From Phoronis australis (lineage: Eukaryota; Phoronida; Phoronidae): a DNA stretch of 64,000 nt. Shown here piece after piece: positions 1-13,083 of this stretch. The stretch spans positions 110,006 to 174,005 of the forward strand of contig NMRA01000735.1 of assembly GCA_002633005.1 (NCBI GenBank), written 5' to 3'. The position numbers were made by a program, and so were the translations under genes. Each line of letters begins with the position of its first letter. Within the stretch, counting starts at the first letter, position 1. The notes beneath the pieces were generated by a model that saw only the letters and a list, made by a program, of their open reading frames with translations, did no database searches and was not told the DNA's origin.

Positions 1-364
1 AATAAATGACACTATCGCGTCCGGTTACACATGGTTTCGTGACAATCCTTTTACCCCTTCATTTGTTATTCTTTGCACTATTTCAGTATTTCCTTTTGCA
101 CTTTGTACATGAAAGTCTCCAGCTTATGCTCTATTGTGGCATATCTGCATTATTTTATTTCCATATGAGAATGAATCAAACATGTTTCGAAATCTTGTGT
201 ACCTTTTAATAATGTCTCTTGGTTAGTTACTTCATCAATGTTCCGTCGAGTGTAGAGTTTTATTCCAAACATATGAACAGAACGGAATAAAGACTGTCAG
301 TAACGAAAAGAGTCGTGTGTTTAATCAATACTACGGGTCGGATAATCAAATGTCCACGATTGCG
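1..364. other. no recognisable gene (window edge)
   Basis: No coding region, RNA gene or clear repeat was recognised here. It lies just outside the first block that I could match to the reverse complement near 54.4 kb. Confidence 0.5.
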
Positions 365-1735
365 GAAGGAATACAAACAGATACTAGTAGGTGAACGGCC
401 GTCTAGCGGCACCTCGTTTGATAAATTCACCCATTTGAGTGTGACGTTAACGTGTACATGTATATTACTCCATATACTGTAGTAACATCAACTTTTATTT
501 TGCAATGAGTTTGTCGGGTTCACCACGTGTTGTAGAAAAAACAATACTAAAATCTTCTATCGCGTCAAACTTCAATGCTGTGTGAATAGTCGCTGGCATC
601 TTTGTAATGGTGTCCGTCGCATTTCGCGTTGGTTGCATTCAAGGTACGCCTGAAATAGTCAGTTTTGCACAATTCGAACATAGATCTAGTCCTCTTAGCC
701 ACTCCCTGAGATGATTGATGGCTGAAATCACTTAATTCCACGATTAGGTGTGCGTAAATTTAGAACTTTAGGTTAACTCAATCAATCTCGATTTGAAATA
801 AAAACAAATCTGTGTACGATTTTCAATATGAACAAGGCCACATAAAATCTATATTTTTTCTAAAGTTATTCAATTTTTGTATCAGTATTTCTTACAGTCA
901 CATATTCTTCAGGCAATTTGAACCACCTCAGAATTCCATTCATATTTAAGTGTTTCACATGTGGCACACGACCAACTCAACAAAGAAATCTCCGAACATG
1001 ATCAACTTCTCTATCACGGCTGATATTGCAGGGTTGAACATAAAAATTCTGCAGTTTTGCGCGTGCGTTTGAACACACGAGCGTTAAAGCTTCGGTGACA
1101 AGCTTGAAACTCAGATGCAAAAGAAGCGGAGAAAACTTAACGTCGAGAAAATATTCAGTCGTTCACGGTGAGAATGACTGATGCGTGATTGGTTGAACGA
1201 AGCTTTTCTTACACTGGGAGTGATGCTCCCCGTATAAGCCAATCAAAATGTGGAGGAGGGATTTAAAATGGTATAAATAAAACCTTGGTGCAATGGTTAT
1301 TCCGTACGGCATACACAACAGTGGTGAGTCTGCAGGTAAGAATTTAATGTTCACTGAATAGGGCTGCACAGTTTTAGACTAGTGAAAAAACACGTTCCTT
1401 AAAACTCCGTCAGATGTGTCCGACTTGCAGTAAAAATCGTTCCTTGTAACGTGGAACGGAAAATCACGTATTGTATTCAATGAGCGTGACCTAATGCGTT
1501 CGCGTAGATTTTCCAAAACAGTCCCCGAAGAAAGAACACTATTTGTTATGCAAACTGTACTCTTCGTCAAAATTTCTGATCTTTTCTGATAGAATGTCAT
1601 GCAAACACTAGAAGATTAAACAGGACCAATATTTTGAAATATTTCCTGTAGTTAGCCTATGTTGTGGTCGCCGCTTGTAAGGGCCAGTGAAGACGGAGAC
1701 CCTAAACGCATTTGTTATATTTTAGAACACAAAAT
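365..1735 (+). repeat. distal left arm of inverted duplication
   Basis: Three parts of this stretch match sequence elsewhere in the window. Bases 365-720 match the reverse complement of about 54100-54410. Bases 1380-1735 match the reverse complement of about 53340-53610. The part in between (about 830-1380) is missing from that right copy but matches the reverse complement of about 58200-58760. Seen directly: long shared strings such as the stretch ending in a run of AAAATAGAAAATA near 1735, which is mirrored at 53370-53390. The block includes a TATA/CCAAT module listed separately. No coding region was recognised in it. Confidence 0.8.
1239..1335 (+). promoter_or_regulatory. putative TATA/CCAAT core promoter with short first exon and splice donor
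   Basis: A CCAAT box (about 1239) is followed by TATAAATAA at 1272-1280. About 55 bases further on, a consensus donor CAG|GTAAGA has its GT at 1336. The whole arrangement is conserved at about 58278-58375 on the minus strand, where the TATA is degenerate (TTAAATAAA) and the donor is CAG|GTACGG. I infer a promoter with a short untranslated first exon. The target gene is not seen directly. The only downstream gene I recognise on this strand is the defensin-like gene at 15928, which has a conserved acceptor just before its ATG, but it lies 14.6 kb away. Confidence 0.4.
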
Positions 1736-2689
1736 AGAAAATACAGCTAAAAATATTACACCTTGTGAACGAAATTATTGAATTCTAAAAGCGCAACACA
1801 CCATGTGTTTCCTTTGGAATTCCTACTGAACACAATCTTTTTGTTATTCCAGGGGTCCTGATCATTAAGTGTTTAAATGATGGTGATAGTAATCTCGTTA
1901 GGTTGTCTAGCTTGTTTTTGGCAATAAATTAAATTGAAACGTTATGCATGGCCTGGCCATTAAATTTGTCTGACTACAATCCAAGCAAACGATGAGGACC
2001 AAGCACAGGAAGACTTGCTATTGTAACAGCTAGCTTTTTTCTGTTCGCGGTTGGAGACATGACGGGCACTGATCATAATTACGATGTCATAGATATCTCA
2101 TTAGTTTTGTGGCAACTCTTTAAACAATTCTTTGATCATCCGTTGAAGAGTGAGTACATGCATATGAGGCTTTGTAAACAAGCCGTTTAATATGTTTCGC
2201 GTAGTGTTCATGTAGCAATTTGCTTTCTTATATCAAAATGAAAACCTGTCGTTTTACATACACTGTATTTAGTACACATGTATAAGGGTGAACTCGTTGC
2301 ACCAGCACACCATGGAAAACCAACAACGCAAAGCAATCCTGCAGACAACAAAAGATGTATAGGCAAAGTATTAGTCATCAACACCTCTTTATGTCAATTA
2401 CATACCACAGGAGAACAATACTGCACTTCTGCTTCTAATACAGACGACTGAACCCTTATTTTACATCGTTCCGCAGTGTGTTCTTACACACAAAAACATT
2501 ATTTAACGGAAACATTTACCAATCTACACTAACATGAAGTGAAAAACAAAAGTCACTCAAATACTTAAGGCAACGAGCATTTTGCATCATTGTGGTATTG
2601 TGCCATTTAAAATATACAGTCGAGAATATTTTTTCATTTATTCCTTTAATACATGTACCTGAATCCTTGCTGTTAATACAAAAAAATAT
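1736..2689. other. no recognisable gene
   Basis: Noncoding by inspection. I saw no protein-like reading frame, RNA gene or strong repeat. A 95-residue open frame starting at 2592 runs into the tandem array and shares its repeat sequence, so it is not a gene candidate. Confidence 0.5.
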
Positions 2690-3780
2690 CTTTCACACAA
2701 AAATCTTGTTACGTGATAAACGTAGGTCTCGTTGTATCGTTTTAAATCTTAGAACGATACAGCTATTAGAACGAGACGCACGCTGCAACGCTGTAACTTC
2801 TTGGAACGAGACAGCGTGCCTAACGCAAGTGCCGTGGCATTGTTTTGTTTCAAAAATTAAAAACTATACAGTGAGGTGAGCGAGACACACTGTGTAACGT
2901 TGCAAAATCTTATAGCACAATACAGCATGATAAACACAAGTCTGGCTGTATCGTGTTAAAGACTAGAACTGCACAGCAAGTAAAGACGTACGCTTTAACG
3001 CTGGAACCCTGAGAACAATGCAGTGTGACAAACGGTAGTCTCCCTGCACTCGTTTTAAATTCTAGGATGATACAGAGAGATGAACGACACCCACGATTTA
3101 ACGTTGCAATGCTTAGAACGATAAAGCGTGACAGACGTGCATTAAGTCTTGCTGTATCGTTGTAAAAATCAGGACATTACAGAAAATTGAACGAGACGCA
3201 CGCAGTAACGTTATACATTGTAGCTGTTAACGATACAGGATGACAAACACGCGTCACGTTGTGTCGTTTTAAAGTCTACAATGGTACACCAAGCTGAACA
3301 AGACGCAAGTTGTCACGTTGTTACCTGCTTAGAAGGACACATCGTGACAAACTGGCGTCTCTGTTGTGTCGTTTTTAAGTCTAGAACCGTAATACAACAT
3401 CTGGAACGAGACGCACGACTTTACGCAGTAAACACAAGTAAACACAGGTACCTTTAATACGACCTCGACGATATCCTATTGTAAAGATAAAGGTAAATAC
3501 AACTACAGTCCAATTTTCCAGCGCGCCTGGCACTTTCGGAATAAATCAAAACATGTCAAAGATGGAAGTAATTTAACTCACACAATTTATCTGTGACTGC
3601 CACACACAGCCGGACAAACGCGCGTCTTGTTGCATCGTTTTAAATTGTAGAATGGTACAACGAGCAGAATGAAACGCATGCTTTATCGTCGTCACTCTTA
3701 AAAAGATACAGCGTGACAAACACAAGGATGTTGTACTGTTTTAAAGTCTAGAACGATACAGCGAGTGAGCCGAAATTCAT
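2690..3780 (+). repeat. degenerate tandem array, period about 100-112 bp
   Basis: About nine diverged units are seen. The landmark GTGACAAAC or a variant recurs near 2925, 3024, 3128, 3240, 3344, 3613 and 3713, which gives spacings of 99-112 bases. Each unit carries a short dyad, TGTATCGTTTTAAA followed by AGAACGATACA, and a second landmark AACGAGACGCACG. A stretch at about 3440-3600 interrupts the array. Related units occur singly near 14885-14935 and, in the opposite orientation, at 52770-52985. Confidence 0.8.
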
Positions 3781-6700
3781 GTTCTAACCAAGGGGTGTAG
3801 TAGAGTAGGAGAGTTCACTCCGCCATTTTACCATCACCGCAATGGTTACAGGTCGAAACTCTAGTGCTCCAAGCGGTGAATAATCAGCACTTAGGAGCGC
3901 AGTCCGAACAATGTAAACACTCATGTATTCATAATTTAATGACATTCAACGTGCAATAAAATTACTGTGTGATTGAAAATGGTTAGAATACATAAACCAA
4001 CATCCACTTACAAGAGAATGAGAAAGAAAATGTGTATTTTAAACAATATTAAAACGTATTTGTTTTTCTTCTCTTGAAGCTCCCTTCAAAAGCCATCATG
4101 GTTTTTTTCATGATTGAGTTCTTACCAAGGTAATTATCGTTCTTATAACAGTTCATACCCCCATGGACTACATAATTTGAATGATTGCTCCTGGGGGTTC
4201 AGAGGGGAATTCCTCCCAGGTGCCAGCTACTGTAAGGGGGTACCAGGCAGAAACCAGGTGGGCGCCAAATGTGTGTTGCCCCCCTCCCAGGGGGGTTACA
4301 TGGCAGGAGCGCTAAACAGGTAAAAACCAGTGGGTATGTATGCCACATGGGTGTTGAGCCCCTCCCATCGTCACACATTTTGATTGCTCCCCTGACCATT
4401 GACAAACATGTTGCTCCCAGCTCATTGCTGGTTTCATCTCCACCCAGCAATTTCGCATGTCTTCCCTATTCAATGCACCAGGCTACTAGCTATGTAGACA
4501 ATTGTCTTGTGCAGTGGGTGTTACCCAAGTGAGAAGAAGAAAGCAAGGCAATTCACCACTACCACAAAATCGTAATACAATTTTAGAACATTCCATTATT
4601 TCTTAGACATGCCAGTATAGGGTAAACTCAATATCACTCTCCTACTCACTAACAGTTAAAAGTCAGTTGCTAATCTGTGGAATAGCTCACAACTAACAAA
4701 ACGTAGTAACATTGGGTGTATCATCAATCATAGCAAGTCAAAGTTCAAAAGGTCACGACAAAAAATTGTACTGAACAGCAATCAAAATATTCACTACCCA
4801 GGTAGCTTCATACAAAACTGAATTAAATATACCCACTGTTCATGTAAGTTACAGCCAGACCACAAGATCATATCTGATGCCTAGCCTCAACTGGGGCTTA
4901 AATTAATCACAATCTCCAAAAACGTACAAAATAGGCAACACATACACCAACCAATACAACAAGAAAATCTGAACAACCTTGTCACTCTCTATTAATTCAC
5001 TAGTAAACAACAGCACTTTTTGCCAAAGAATTGCGTTATAAATATCGCTGGAAATTAATTTACTCACAGGGGTTTTTGTCATCGAAAAGCATGATACGGA
5101 TAGCTTGGGCTTAACAAAATTTAAGCCCACCGTTCAGATTCTGAATGATCAATCAGTTTCACTTTGGCTCTCTCCAAATCACAGGCTAACCATTCAGCTG
5201 AAAAACGCGGGAATACTGTTGGGTTGGTAGACTTCATGGGATTATTAGGTTAAAACAGACCCATGAATTTAAATTATTACGCCGTTTATCAACTGGTATT
5301 TAGAGTGTTAGGCTGCAACTGCAGGGCTTACAGGTTTGACGCCATGCTGAAACAGATGTCCAGCAGACAGCTGCTTTTCTCGACGATAATGTTCTTTCAA
5401 TCACAGCGTCAAATTGCCTCAAGTGACCACTTTTCATTTTACTGTCCAGTTTTACCCTTAGTTATTTTTCGCGCAATACCTTTGACAGAGAAATTTACAC
5501 GTGTTACCAGAATAACAACAACGACAACAATACACAATATAGAAAATAAACCGTCAAAAACCGTTCCTGACAAATGTACAATAGTATTTGGGCAAAAGCA
5601 GGTTTTCCTTGCCATGTTTTAGGAAAGGCTGGTTGTTTCCTGACGAAATTCACCCAAAAACCAATACCATGATTTTGCATGGCTGGCAAATACATGTAAT
5701 GGGTTGCATTTTGTGATCTGTGTTGTGAATGCACCGTAAAAGCCTGTATTTCCGGAGTTCACGTGCATAGTCAAAAAATACAGTCCTTGAAAGATGATGA
5801 GACTATAACAGGTTACCTTATGACTTTGTCAATTACTGGTTATCAAAGTTGCAAAATAATTGTTCATGTACATGACGTGTGCATGATCGCAAACGTGATT
5901 TACAGCAATTATGTGGACACGTCCATAGTGATTATCACTGGATATTGGCCAAAGACATTTGACAGATAAATCTGAATTTGCCCGCATCTTTCTGCATGTA
6001 CATTGAAAACTAATATTGTTCCCAAAAATGTGTATTTATTGAAGAATTTAAGTGGTCCGTGTATTCGCCTCCGTCAAGAAGGTCAAGGCAGGTCGTTTCT
6101 ATGGCTGGCATGAACGTTTGTTTGTCCTTCGGAAATCGTTGTCCATTATCACGATATTCGAAGATTAGATGCTCAAGTGTGTGCTTAGCTGTATTTAGAA
6201 GAACCAAACATATTATAAAATGTGAGATATGACTTAACTCTTTTGAACGGCAATTTACGCGTTTCTCAAATATTACGGTAGCAGAGAACAAGAAGAATGC
6301 GTCAAGACGATGACAGCAATGTCTATCAACACTTCTCCGACAATAATGGAACTATTTCCTGTTAGTGCACTTCCAAATTATGATTCTGATACATAAGGCT
6401 GTTTCAGCAGAAGCTGATAATCCTAGAGCCTAATTTGCAAGAAATGTTGGAAATGACGCGTTCTTAGTGCAACGTATGACCAATAAGGCGCCGATGATCT
6501 CACCCATTGCCTATTACATGTACTACATGTAATATTAGAAAATACCGTCGGAAAGACTTGAAATGTGAGAAAACGCATAAAGTCAAGGATCAAAAGGACA
6601 GCGAAAAAATGGTATCTCTGAGCGTGAAAATTGATAAGTCTAGTATCTTATGGCGGAGGATGATTCGTCTGTACTATTGCAACTGAGAATCCTAAGCAAC

Positions 6701-8639
6701 GGCGGTTCAAAACGATTTTGCCACTAATGAACGTTGTGCAAAATTTTCCAATAACGGTCTTACAAAGAACCAAAACAAACACAGATCCTACGATTGTTCG
6801 TACGCATTATTGTAATGGTGGGAGAGGGGATAGCGTTTTATCATTGGAAACTTTTCTCAACAAATGGCCACAGGGGTCGCACTTGTTGAAACGGGAAAAA
6901 TCACGCCTCAGATGAAGGATTCCTGCAGGCCTACATAGAAGCATATGACAAAGAACTGTTTCTACATTCATTCATCTCGTAGAAGAGAATGAGCGCAATA
7001 AACAATGAACATAATTATATGTTTGAACGATCAGCATAGTCAGTAGTTTGTTCGCACTGGGTACTGGTACTGGGGCAGTCGAACGAAAAAAAAACGCAGC
7101 GTTAATAATTCCATGTAAATATCGTAGCAAGGTCTGATAAAAACTATCACACAGGCTTCAAAACACTTTTAGGAAATCTATTTGAATGAGCTACGAAAGC
7201 ATGTTTCGACGTATAACTATAGGCAAAGGCATCACTGGTATATCCCTGGAGAAAAACCTTGATTGTTTCTCGTGGACCGTCATTTCCACCAGTTTTTCCT
7301 GGTAATAATCTTCACTTCTCCAAGGTGACCGTGATGATGAAGGTACAATGACTGCAAGCAACATCGCTAGTATTTCCACAATTTATCAACCATGCGGTTA
7401 TTAGGATATCAGACACAGATTTCTCGGTAATCTTGACTGGAACTCTTGGGTAATGAAAGCTACAAACACGATCAACGAACAAAATTACCATAAACTGCGA
7501 AACGGGAAAGTGAAGGACATTGATCAAGATGCTTAATATTGTAAACTTTTTGATAAGCCCTGAGACGGACAAATCTGAGCCCTACCTGGAACCCATGCGT
7601 TCATTGAGTGGGACTACACATCGCCCTTTATCAAGGGCCGAGGCGAATAGGCACTGTGGTGATTTCACTTCTAACTGGAACTAAACGAATTGATGCACTG
7701 ATTCTTTTTTACGTGGAAATGGTGTCTGAATAACCTCTTATGATTTTGCTGTTGAAAAATCCTATAATACAAGCATTTGCAATAAAAACTTAATTTTTCC
7801 CCACTTTTGTCAGAACAGTCAAATCAAGTTATTGAATGTTTTTGAGAGTGCAGAGAATTTTGTTCATTGTTTTGGACCGATAGGCATAGCAGCGTTGATG
7901 TTGGTACAGTCTCTGAATTAGCTTATCCGCACAGGGTAGCTTCAAGGATGACGACGATGCCCTGTTTGTCAAACTTATCGACATGATTTTATACTCGTAT
8001 CTCACAGCACAACTCATTCAAAATCGCGACTGCAACTTTTCTTAAATTTTTGTTCAGTGGAATCTACTAGTACATATCTCACGAATTGACGACTGTTTCC
8101 TTGAACAAAGCACTGAAACTGTGTTGTTCCAGTCGACTTTATTGTTTGAAACGAGTTCCACGATGATTGTGAAGTCACCATTCGAAGTTAAAAGGCCTTG
8201 GTGCTTGCTCTTCGTGAACCGTTAGCGGCCCCATGACTCGTGAAGGTTTCCTTTGCGTACATGGCATCATATGATGGGGAGATGTAGTCATGGTAAGATA
8301 GCGCGGAATATTCCAATAGATACAGTGTAACTGAGGTGCCAGATTTGATTTGTGTCGTGTACTGTTTACAATGCGTGGGAACGAGTGGAATTAGGAATAC
8401 ATGTAGGTTAGTTCGTTTGTCTACAATCAGTTGAAGTTGCCTGCCCAGAACATTTGAGATGAAAGTGATTGATACATCAAATTATTTGAATAACTATAAA
8501 GTTATCGAGCAGTATTCACTCTTCGTAAACGACACTTCTCGAACAGTTTTGATCTTTTATTTTGACTTCCTTTGGTCTCCCATGTTCGAAATTCTCTGGC
8601 ATGTAGCAGTTGTGCCAGCTGGAGTGATCCTGAACATGT
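3781..8639. other. gene-poor stretch
   Basis: No gene is supported. About 4140-4450 contains several runs of G and C and short self-complementary pieces that resemble a decayed dispersed repeat. About 5510-5540 has a short AAC-rich simple repeat. The open frames here (up to about 119 residues) have no recognisable domain and no conserved counterpart in the other arm. Confidence 0.45.
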
Positions 8640-9960
8640 TGAAATTGGTGTCAACCAGTCACCTGGTGAGTTAATGTTTAACTCAACTCGCAGGTTTGGA
8701 GTTCCTGGCAGGGATAACCCATCACAGAAACTATCTGCCAAATATACGTGGTTATATGTCGAATATTTTGGTGCTAGTTTCATGTGGTAACTTCTTGGGG
8801 ACTTCCTTATTTGGCAAAGGCACCACACCACTGAAATTTTCGGTCGTAAAACGGTTATGTTATGTAGAATGATGCTGAACGTTATGTAGTTTGCTTCAAT
8901 TGATTACATTGTATCTGTTGGGTTGATCTAGCTCAACTCTTGGGTTTAGGCATGCCTGGTGGGGTTGCACGGAAATTGTCTAGCAGTGTTATTTCAAGAT
9001 GCACGAGGTAATTTTGAAAATTTCGCAATCATTTTTATGCAGTTTCCTTTTGGGTTCATTTAGCTCAACTTTACAACCCCGTTTTTAGCCGGAAGCGTTT
9101 ACCACACCACTGTCATTGCCTGGAATATAACTGCAGCCCCTAAAGGATTTATACACTCCGAAACCCTATAGTCGTCCGCCTAAGCATAAAACCGGCTTGT
9201 TGTCTTACTCACCCAATTATTCCACTTCAAAGTTATGATCTGAATAGGACTTGATTTAACTCTCACAAATATATAGTATTCGTTGATTCAAACGTNTTAA
9301 TTTCGAAAATATCTTCTGAAAATGAACAAAAAAAGTGCATCAGTAAAATCAACAAGTTTTTAAGTGGTCTCAAAAAAACAGTCGGTAAATGCATTAATTT
9401 TAGTCTCAGTTCTTCCACGCGTGTTTCTCCCGAGAGGTTAGTACCTACATGTAACGTGCAGACGAGCGTTCCAAATTGGAACGCTAAGTCCCGCGTGGCA
9501 GCGCTGCACGCGAAACAAGATGGCGGACGACCTTTGGAGACTGACGACGAGAGGTAATCGGACTATACTGGATGTTATACAGTTGGTTCCAACCGGTTAC
9601 ATGGTGGGTTGAGCCAGCTCAACCTGCAGATTTTGGCGTGCCTGGCGAGGGTAATGCATCTTTGAATTTTTCTGACAGTTTTCATCATGATGCATTGTTG
9701 AATTGTTTGTAAACACTTTCAGGTGGTTACCTCTTGGGTTGATCTACGTGTAGATCCACTTTTGCTTTAAGTTAAAACCGCGTGGCTGATATTACCCACC
9801 ACTGAAATTGTCTGGAAATGGATAGTTTTCATACAGTAAATTGAGTAGTGGGTGTTGCTGGCAATTCTATGTGGTTACCAGAAAATTTGATCCAGCTAAA
9901 CTTTCCGCCCAGACCCTCCTGACTAAACATTCCTATCATTGGGATACCCATGGATCAGTG
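8640..9960 (+). repeat. diverged tandem repeats of roughly 130-150 bp
   Basis: A recurring unit has GGTTAC, then TTGGGTTGATCTAGCTCAAC, then GGCGTGCCTGGCG, then CCACCACTGAAATTGTCTGG. Partial or full units are seen near 8650, 8790, 8900, 9040, 9590, 9725 and 9880. About 9820-9900 is matched by the reverse complement of about 51340-51430, so this repeat was part of the duplicated arm. One N occurs at 9296. Confidence 0.65.
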
Positions 9961-11487
9961 CGGCATCAAAAATGACATACATACCTTTTCATGCCCAGAA
10001 ACATTTGGGATCTCGCTGCCTCATTTTAAGAGTCACTGCATGAGAAAGTCAGGCAGATGCGAGAACATGACATGTCACGGATTGTTTGAAGTATACCTTA
10101 TTTTTACTCTTAGGTGGAACGGTCAACACCTTAAATACTTTTATTTTAAAGTACCTAACTTCTTCACAGAAAACTGCCCCTCGAAATTTTTTACTATTTT
10201 GTAGCTTCGGAAACCATCAAATTTGAGCATTTTTGTTGCATAACTGTGCAACAACGATAAATTAACAAAAACTAAGAATGGCATACTGAATAAACACAAC
10301 TTCTGTCTACATGAAAATGTAAAACTCATAGTTGAAACGTATTCGCAAATTATCTACAGTGTATATTTGTTACCTATTCAACCCACCTGAGTCAAGCTGT
10401 GTAACTGGTGGAAATGCCCTTTATTCGATCGTCATTTCTTTTACCGCGCAAAAACACTCAGAAATGTAACACACTACATGTGAAAGCTGAGCCTTTTTAG
10501 AGTGCACATCTATTAAAACATTTGTGGACAGCGACCTGTGTGTCCTGCATGCTTTGATTGAAACCACCCACTTCGCTGATGTCGGTCGACTTGTTCGCCA
10601 TTACTGTCACACTCCCATTAACAAACGAGCAAAATTCTAAACATTTATGACTAACAAAAACGATATCAACAAGATCGTTATGATTTTTCAAAGCTCAAAA
10701 TCGGAATTACATTAAAATTCTCACGGCTAGTGCTCAGAACTTCACAATTAAAGCTGAACCTACGGCCTCAAAACGGTCGGTCCTGTAATGTCTGCTTGAC
10801 GTCTAGTAACGTTAAGGGTTTCCGAAAAAGTAGGAACGTATATTAATACGAGACAAGCCAAAAATCATACTTGATTGAACACATGCAGTTATTGCTAACC
10901 ATACCTTTTAAGTAGCGAAGACCCACGGGGAGCACTGATTCTCTAAGGGTGAAAATTTCCGGGTAGTAATTTTTCTGCTGCTCATCAGATGGCGCACCGG
11001 TTTACCATCTGTTGACAAGTTGTACTCATTACGCAGTGCAGTCAATATTTTAGGGCGCGCCCAAGCGTATAACTTTGAGAAATCCTACATTTTTGGCTAA
11101 CTATTCAATGCACGGAAAACGTATATTGGCTATTGCTATTTCTGTAGGAGTGTTTTCGCCAACATCCACTCAACAGTCCTTGAAGCAACGTTTCAGCCAG
11201 TTGTATTTATAATTATCACCGGGACTTCCATTTTAGTGATGACGATTGCAACGTAGATTCGACGAAGCATTGCAGGTTCTGATCAGAATACTGTACATGT
11301 AGACCAGAAGATTCCAACTGTGATTATAGAACATCCCTAACACATTATGATTTCGAGATGTACACAAAAATACTACATAGGGCTAGCATTGTTATTGGTT
11401 AATCTGGGCATCAGATGTAAACCACTAGCAGATCCAGAATTTCAAAAGTGCAATTGCAGTGGTGCCATGAATTTGAAATACAGGCAG
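9961..11487. other. no recognisable gene; short repeat shared with 32.9 kb
   Basis: No coding region was recognised. About 10015-10110 is repeated in direct orientation at about 32860-32960; both contain CACTGCATGAGAA and GAACATGACATGTCACG. The remainder shows nothing I can assign. Confidence 0.45.
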
Positions 11488-13083
11488 ACTACGAAAATGT
11501 CAAATTATTTTACTTAAGGTATATGGGAACTTAAGTGTTTTATTATCTATTACTCAAGTAAACTCTGACTTGCAACACATAGAAAAACACATCAGTGCAG
11601 TATTTATTACCCAGGCAATTTATACAACGCAGCCTTTGGTCATGGTTGACATTGAGCTATGGAAAGGACACTTTAGTTTCCCACCTGTAAGTTGATAATA
11701 GTGCATATGTGTATTATACAAGTGTGGGTGTTAAAGTTGGTTGTGAGCGTTAAGTTTTGGATATCGAAATCTTTGATCAAAAGAAGTTCAAATGAAATCA
11801 TACTATTAGCCTACATCACAATGCAGTTTTTGTCTGTATCATACAAAAACAGGAAAAACGGAAAGTGCCGAAGATTGCATCTCTGGCAGTATGCTTCCAG
11901 GGATGTTGATAATGTGTAATATATAAAATAAAAAACCTCTAAGTGGTGCAGCATACATTATATTCATCTGAAACAAGACAATCGCTGTCACATGTTTGCC
12001 AAATTCCATACATCAAAATACTTGGTTGATACAGAAACGCTAGAGGACACCGCAGCACTCAGATGTCCTAAAATTTATGCCGATCATACTCTCCTAAATA
12101 ACGTAAAACATACATAATATTGCACCCAGATTCATCAACACAACTTTCTAAATATTGCTGTGCAGATAAACAAACAAATTGCCACTCCGGACGTCTCGGT
12201 GATTGCACCCATCAGAAAACCTGTCAGTCGTGATCATCTCAATAGGAACACATGAGCAAAATTTCAGAACTATCCTCCAAGCAATTTCAAAGACAGAGAG
12301 GCTGCTGCCAGAAATAATATTCTTTAGTGGCACAGAATATTTTATTCCAGCCGAAAATACATCAAGAAAATTGGTAGATATAGGGGCATACATAAAGAAA
12401 ACCTAAACTGCCATTGAGCAGTGTTGTAGTGGAGCGTAGGCACAGGTAGGAGCAACCAAACACCTTTTGGCATTTGAACGTAGTGCCTACGCACCATACG
12501 TTACATGTACGTTCAGTGCTCAACGTGATACGGTGGGCTTTGGGCCCCTACTTACCTTTAATTTTACGCCTACAGCACTGCCATTAAAGGGCACCATAGA
12601 AGATCGCCTAGTCAACAATCAGTTTCAGTCGTGCTCATCTCAATGGCAACATTTCTGTACATATTACATATGTACGCCAGGAAGTAGGAAAATGTGGCTG
12701 TCTCCATAACTGAAACTTATTTGCGAAATTTGATGAAAATCAGTCAAGGAACCTGCTAGATAAAGAGACTAACGTGAAGAAGTAAAGTTGCCAATAGGGG
12801 CCCAGTGGTAGTCAAATACATCCCAAAACTGTCTTGTGTCATCTCATTTGTAAAATTTCACATTCACTAAGGATTTGGAGATGAAGCAGCAGATGCCAGA
12901 CAAAAAGACATAATGGGTCTACACACGCATGCTTGTAAACAGTCATACAGAACAAGGCAATTGTAATCAGACAATATAAATCTTTGCCCCATTTGATGGC
13001 TAGTCCTGTTAATGCAAAAATGACTGGTAATAGCTATTAACACAGCTAATTACAGAATGTCTTAGCCACCATACTAACTTTCC
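11488..13083 (+). repeat. 1.6-kb dispersed repeat, copy A
   Basis: This copy matches the reverse complement of 33485-35156 along essentially its whole length. Similarity starts at CTACGAAAATGTCAAATTA (about 11488) and stops at the ACTAACTTTC near 13083. Internally it holds three related monomers about 380-400 bases apart, marked by a CAAG(T/A)-CTTGAT motif (in reverse) near 12012, 12360 and 12745. No coding capacity is recognisable. The open frames in both copies are too diverged to support a protein. It is probably a non-autonomous mobile element of unknown class. Confidence 0.75.

Noticed and set aside
2690-3780. CRISPR-like array
   Set aside because: The DNA is eukaryotic. The units are diverged along their whole length and there are no unique spacers of constant size between identical repeats.
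4114-4532. Overlapping open frames in a G/C-run-rich stretch
   Set aside because: Open in several frames on both strands because of composition and repeats, with no domain.
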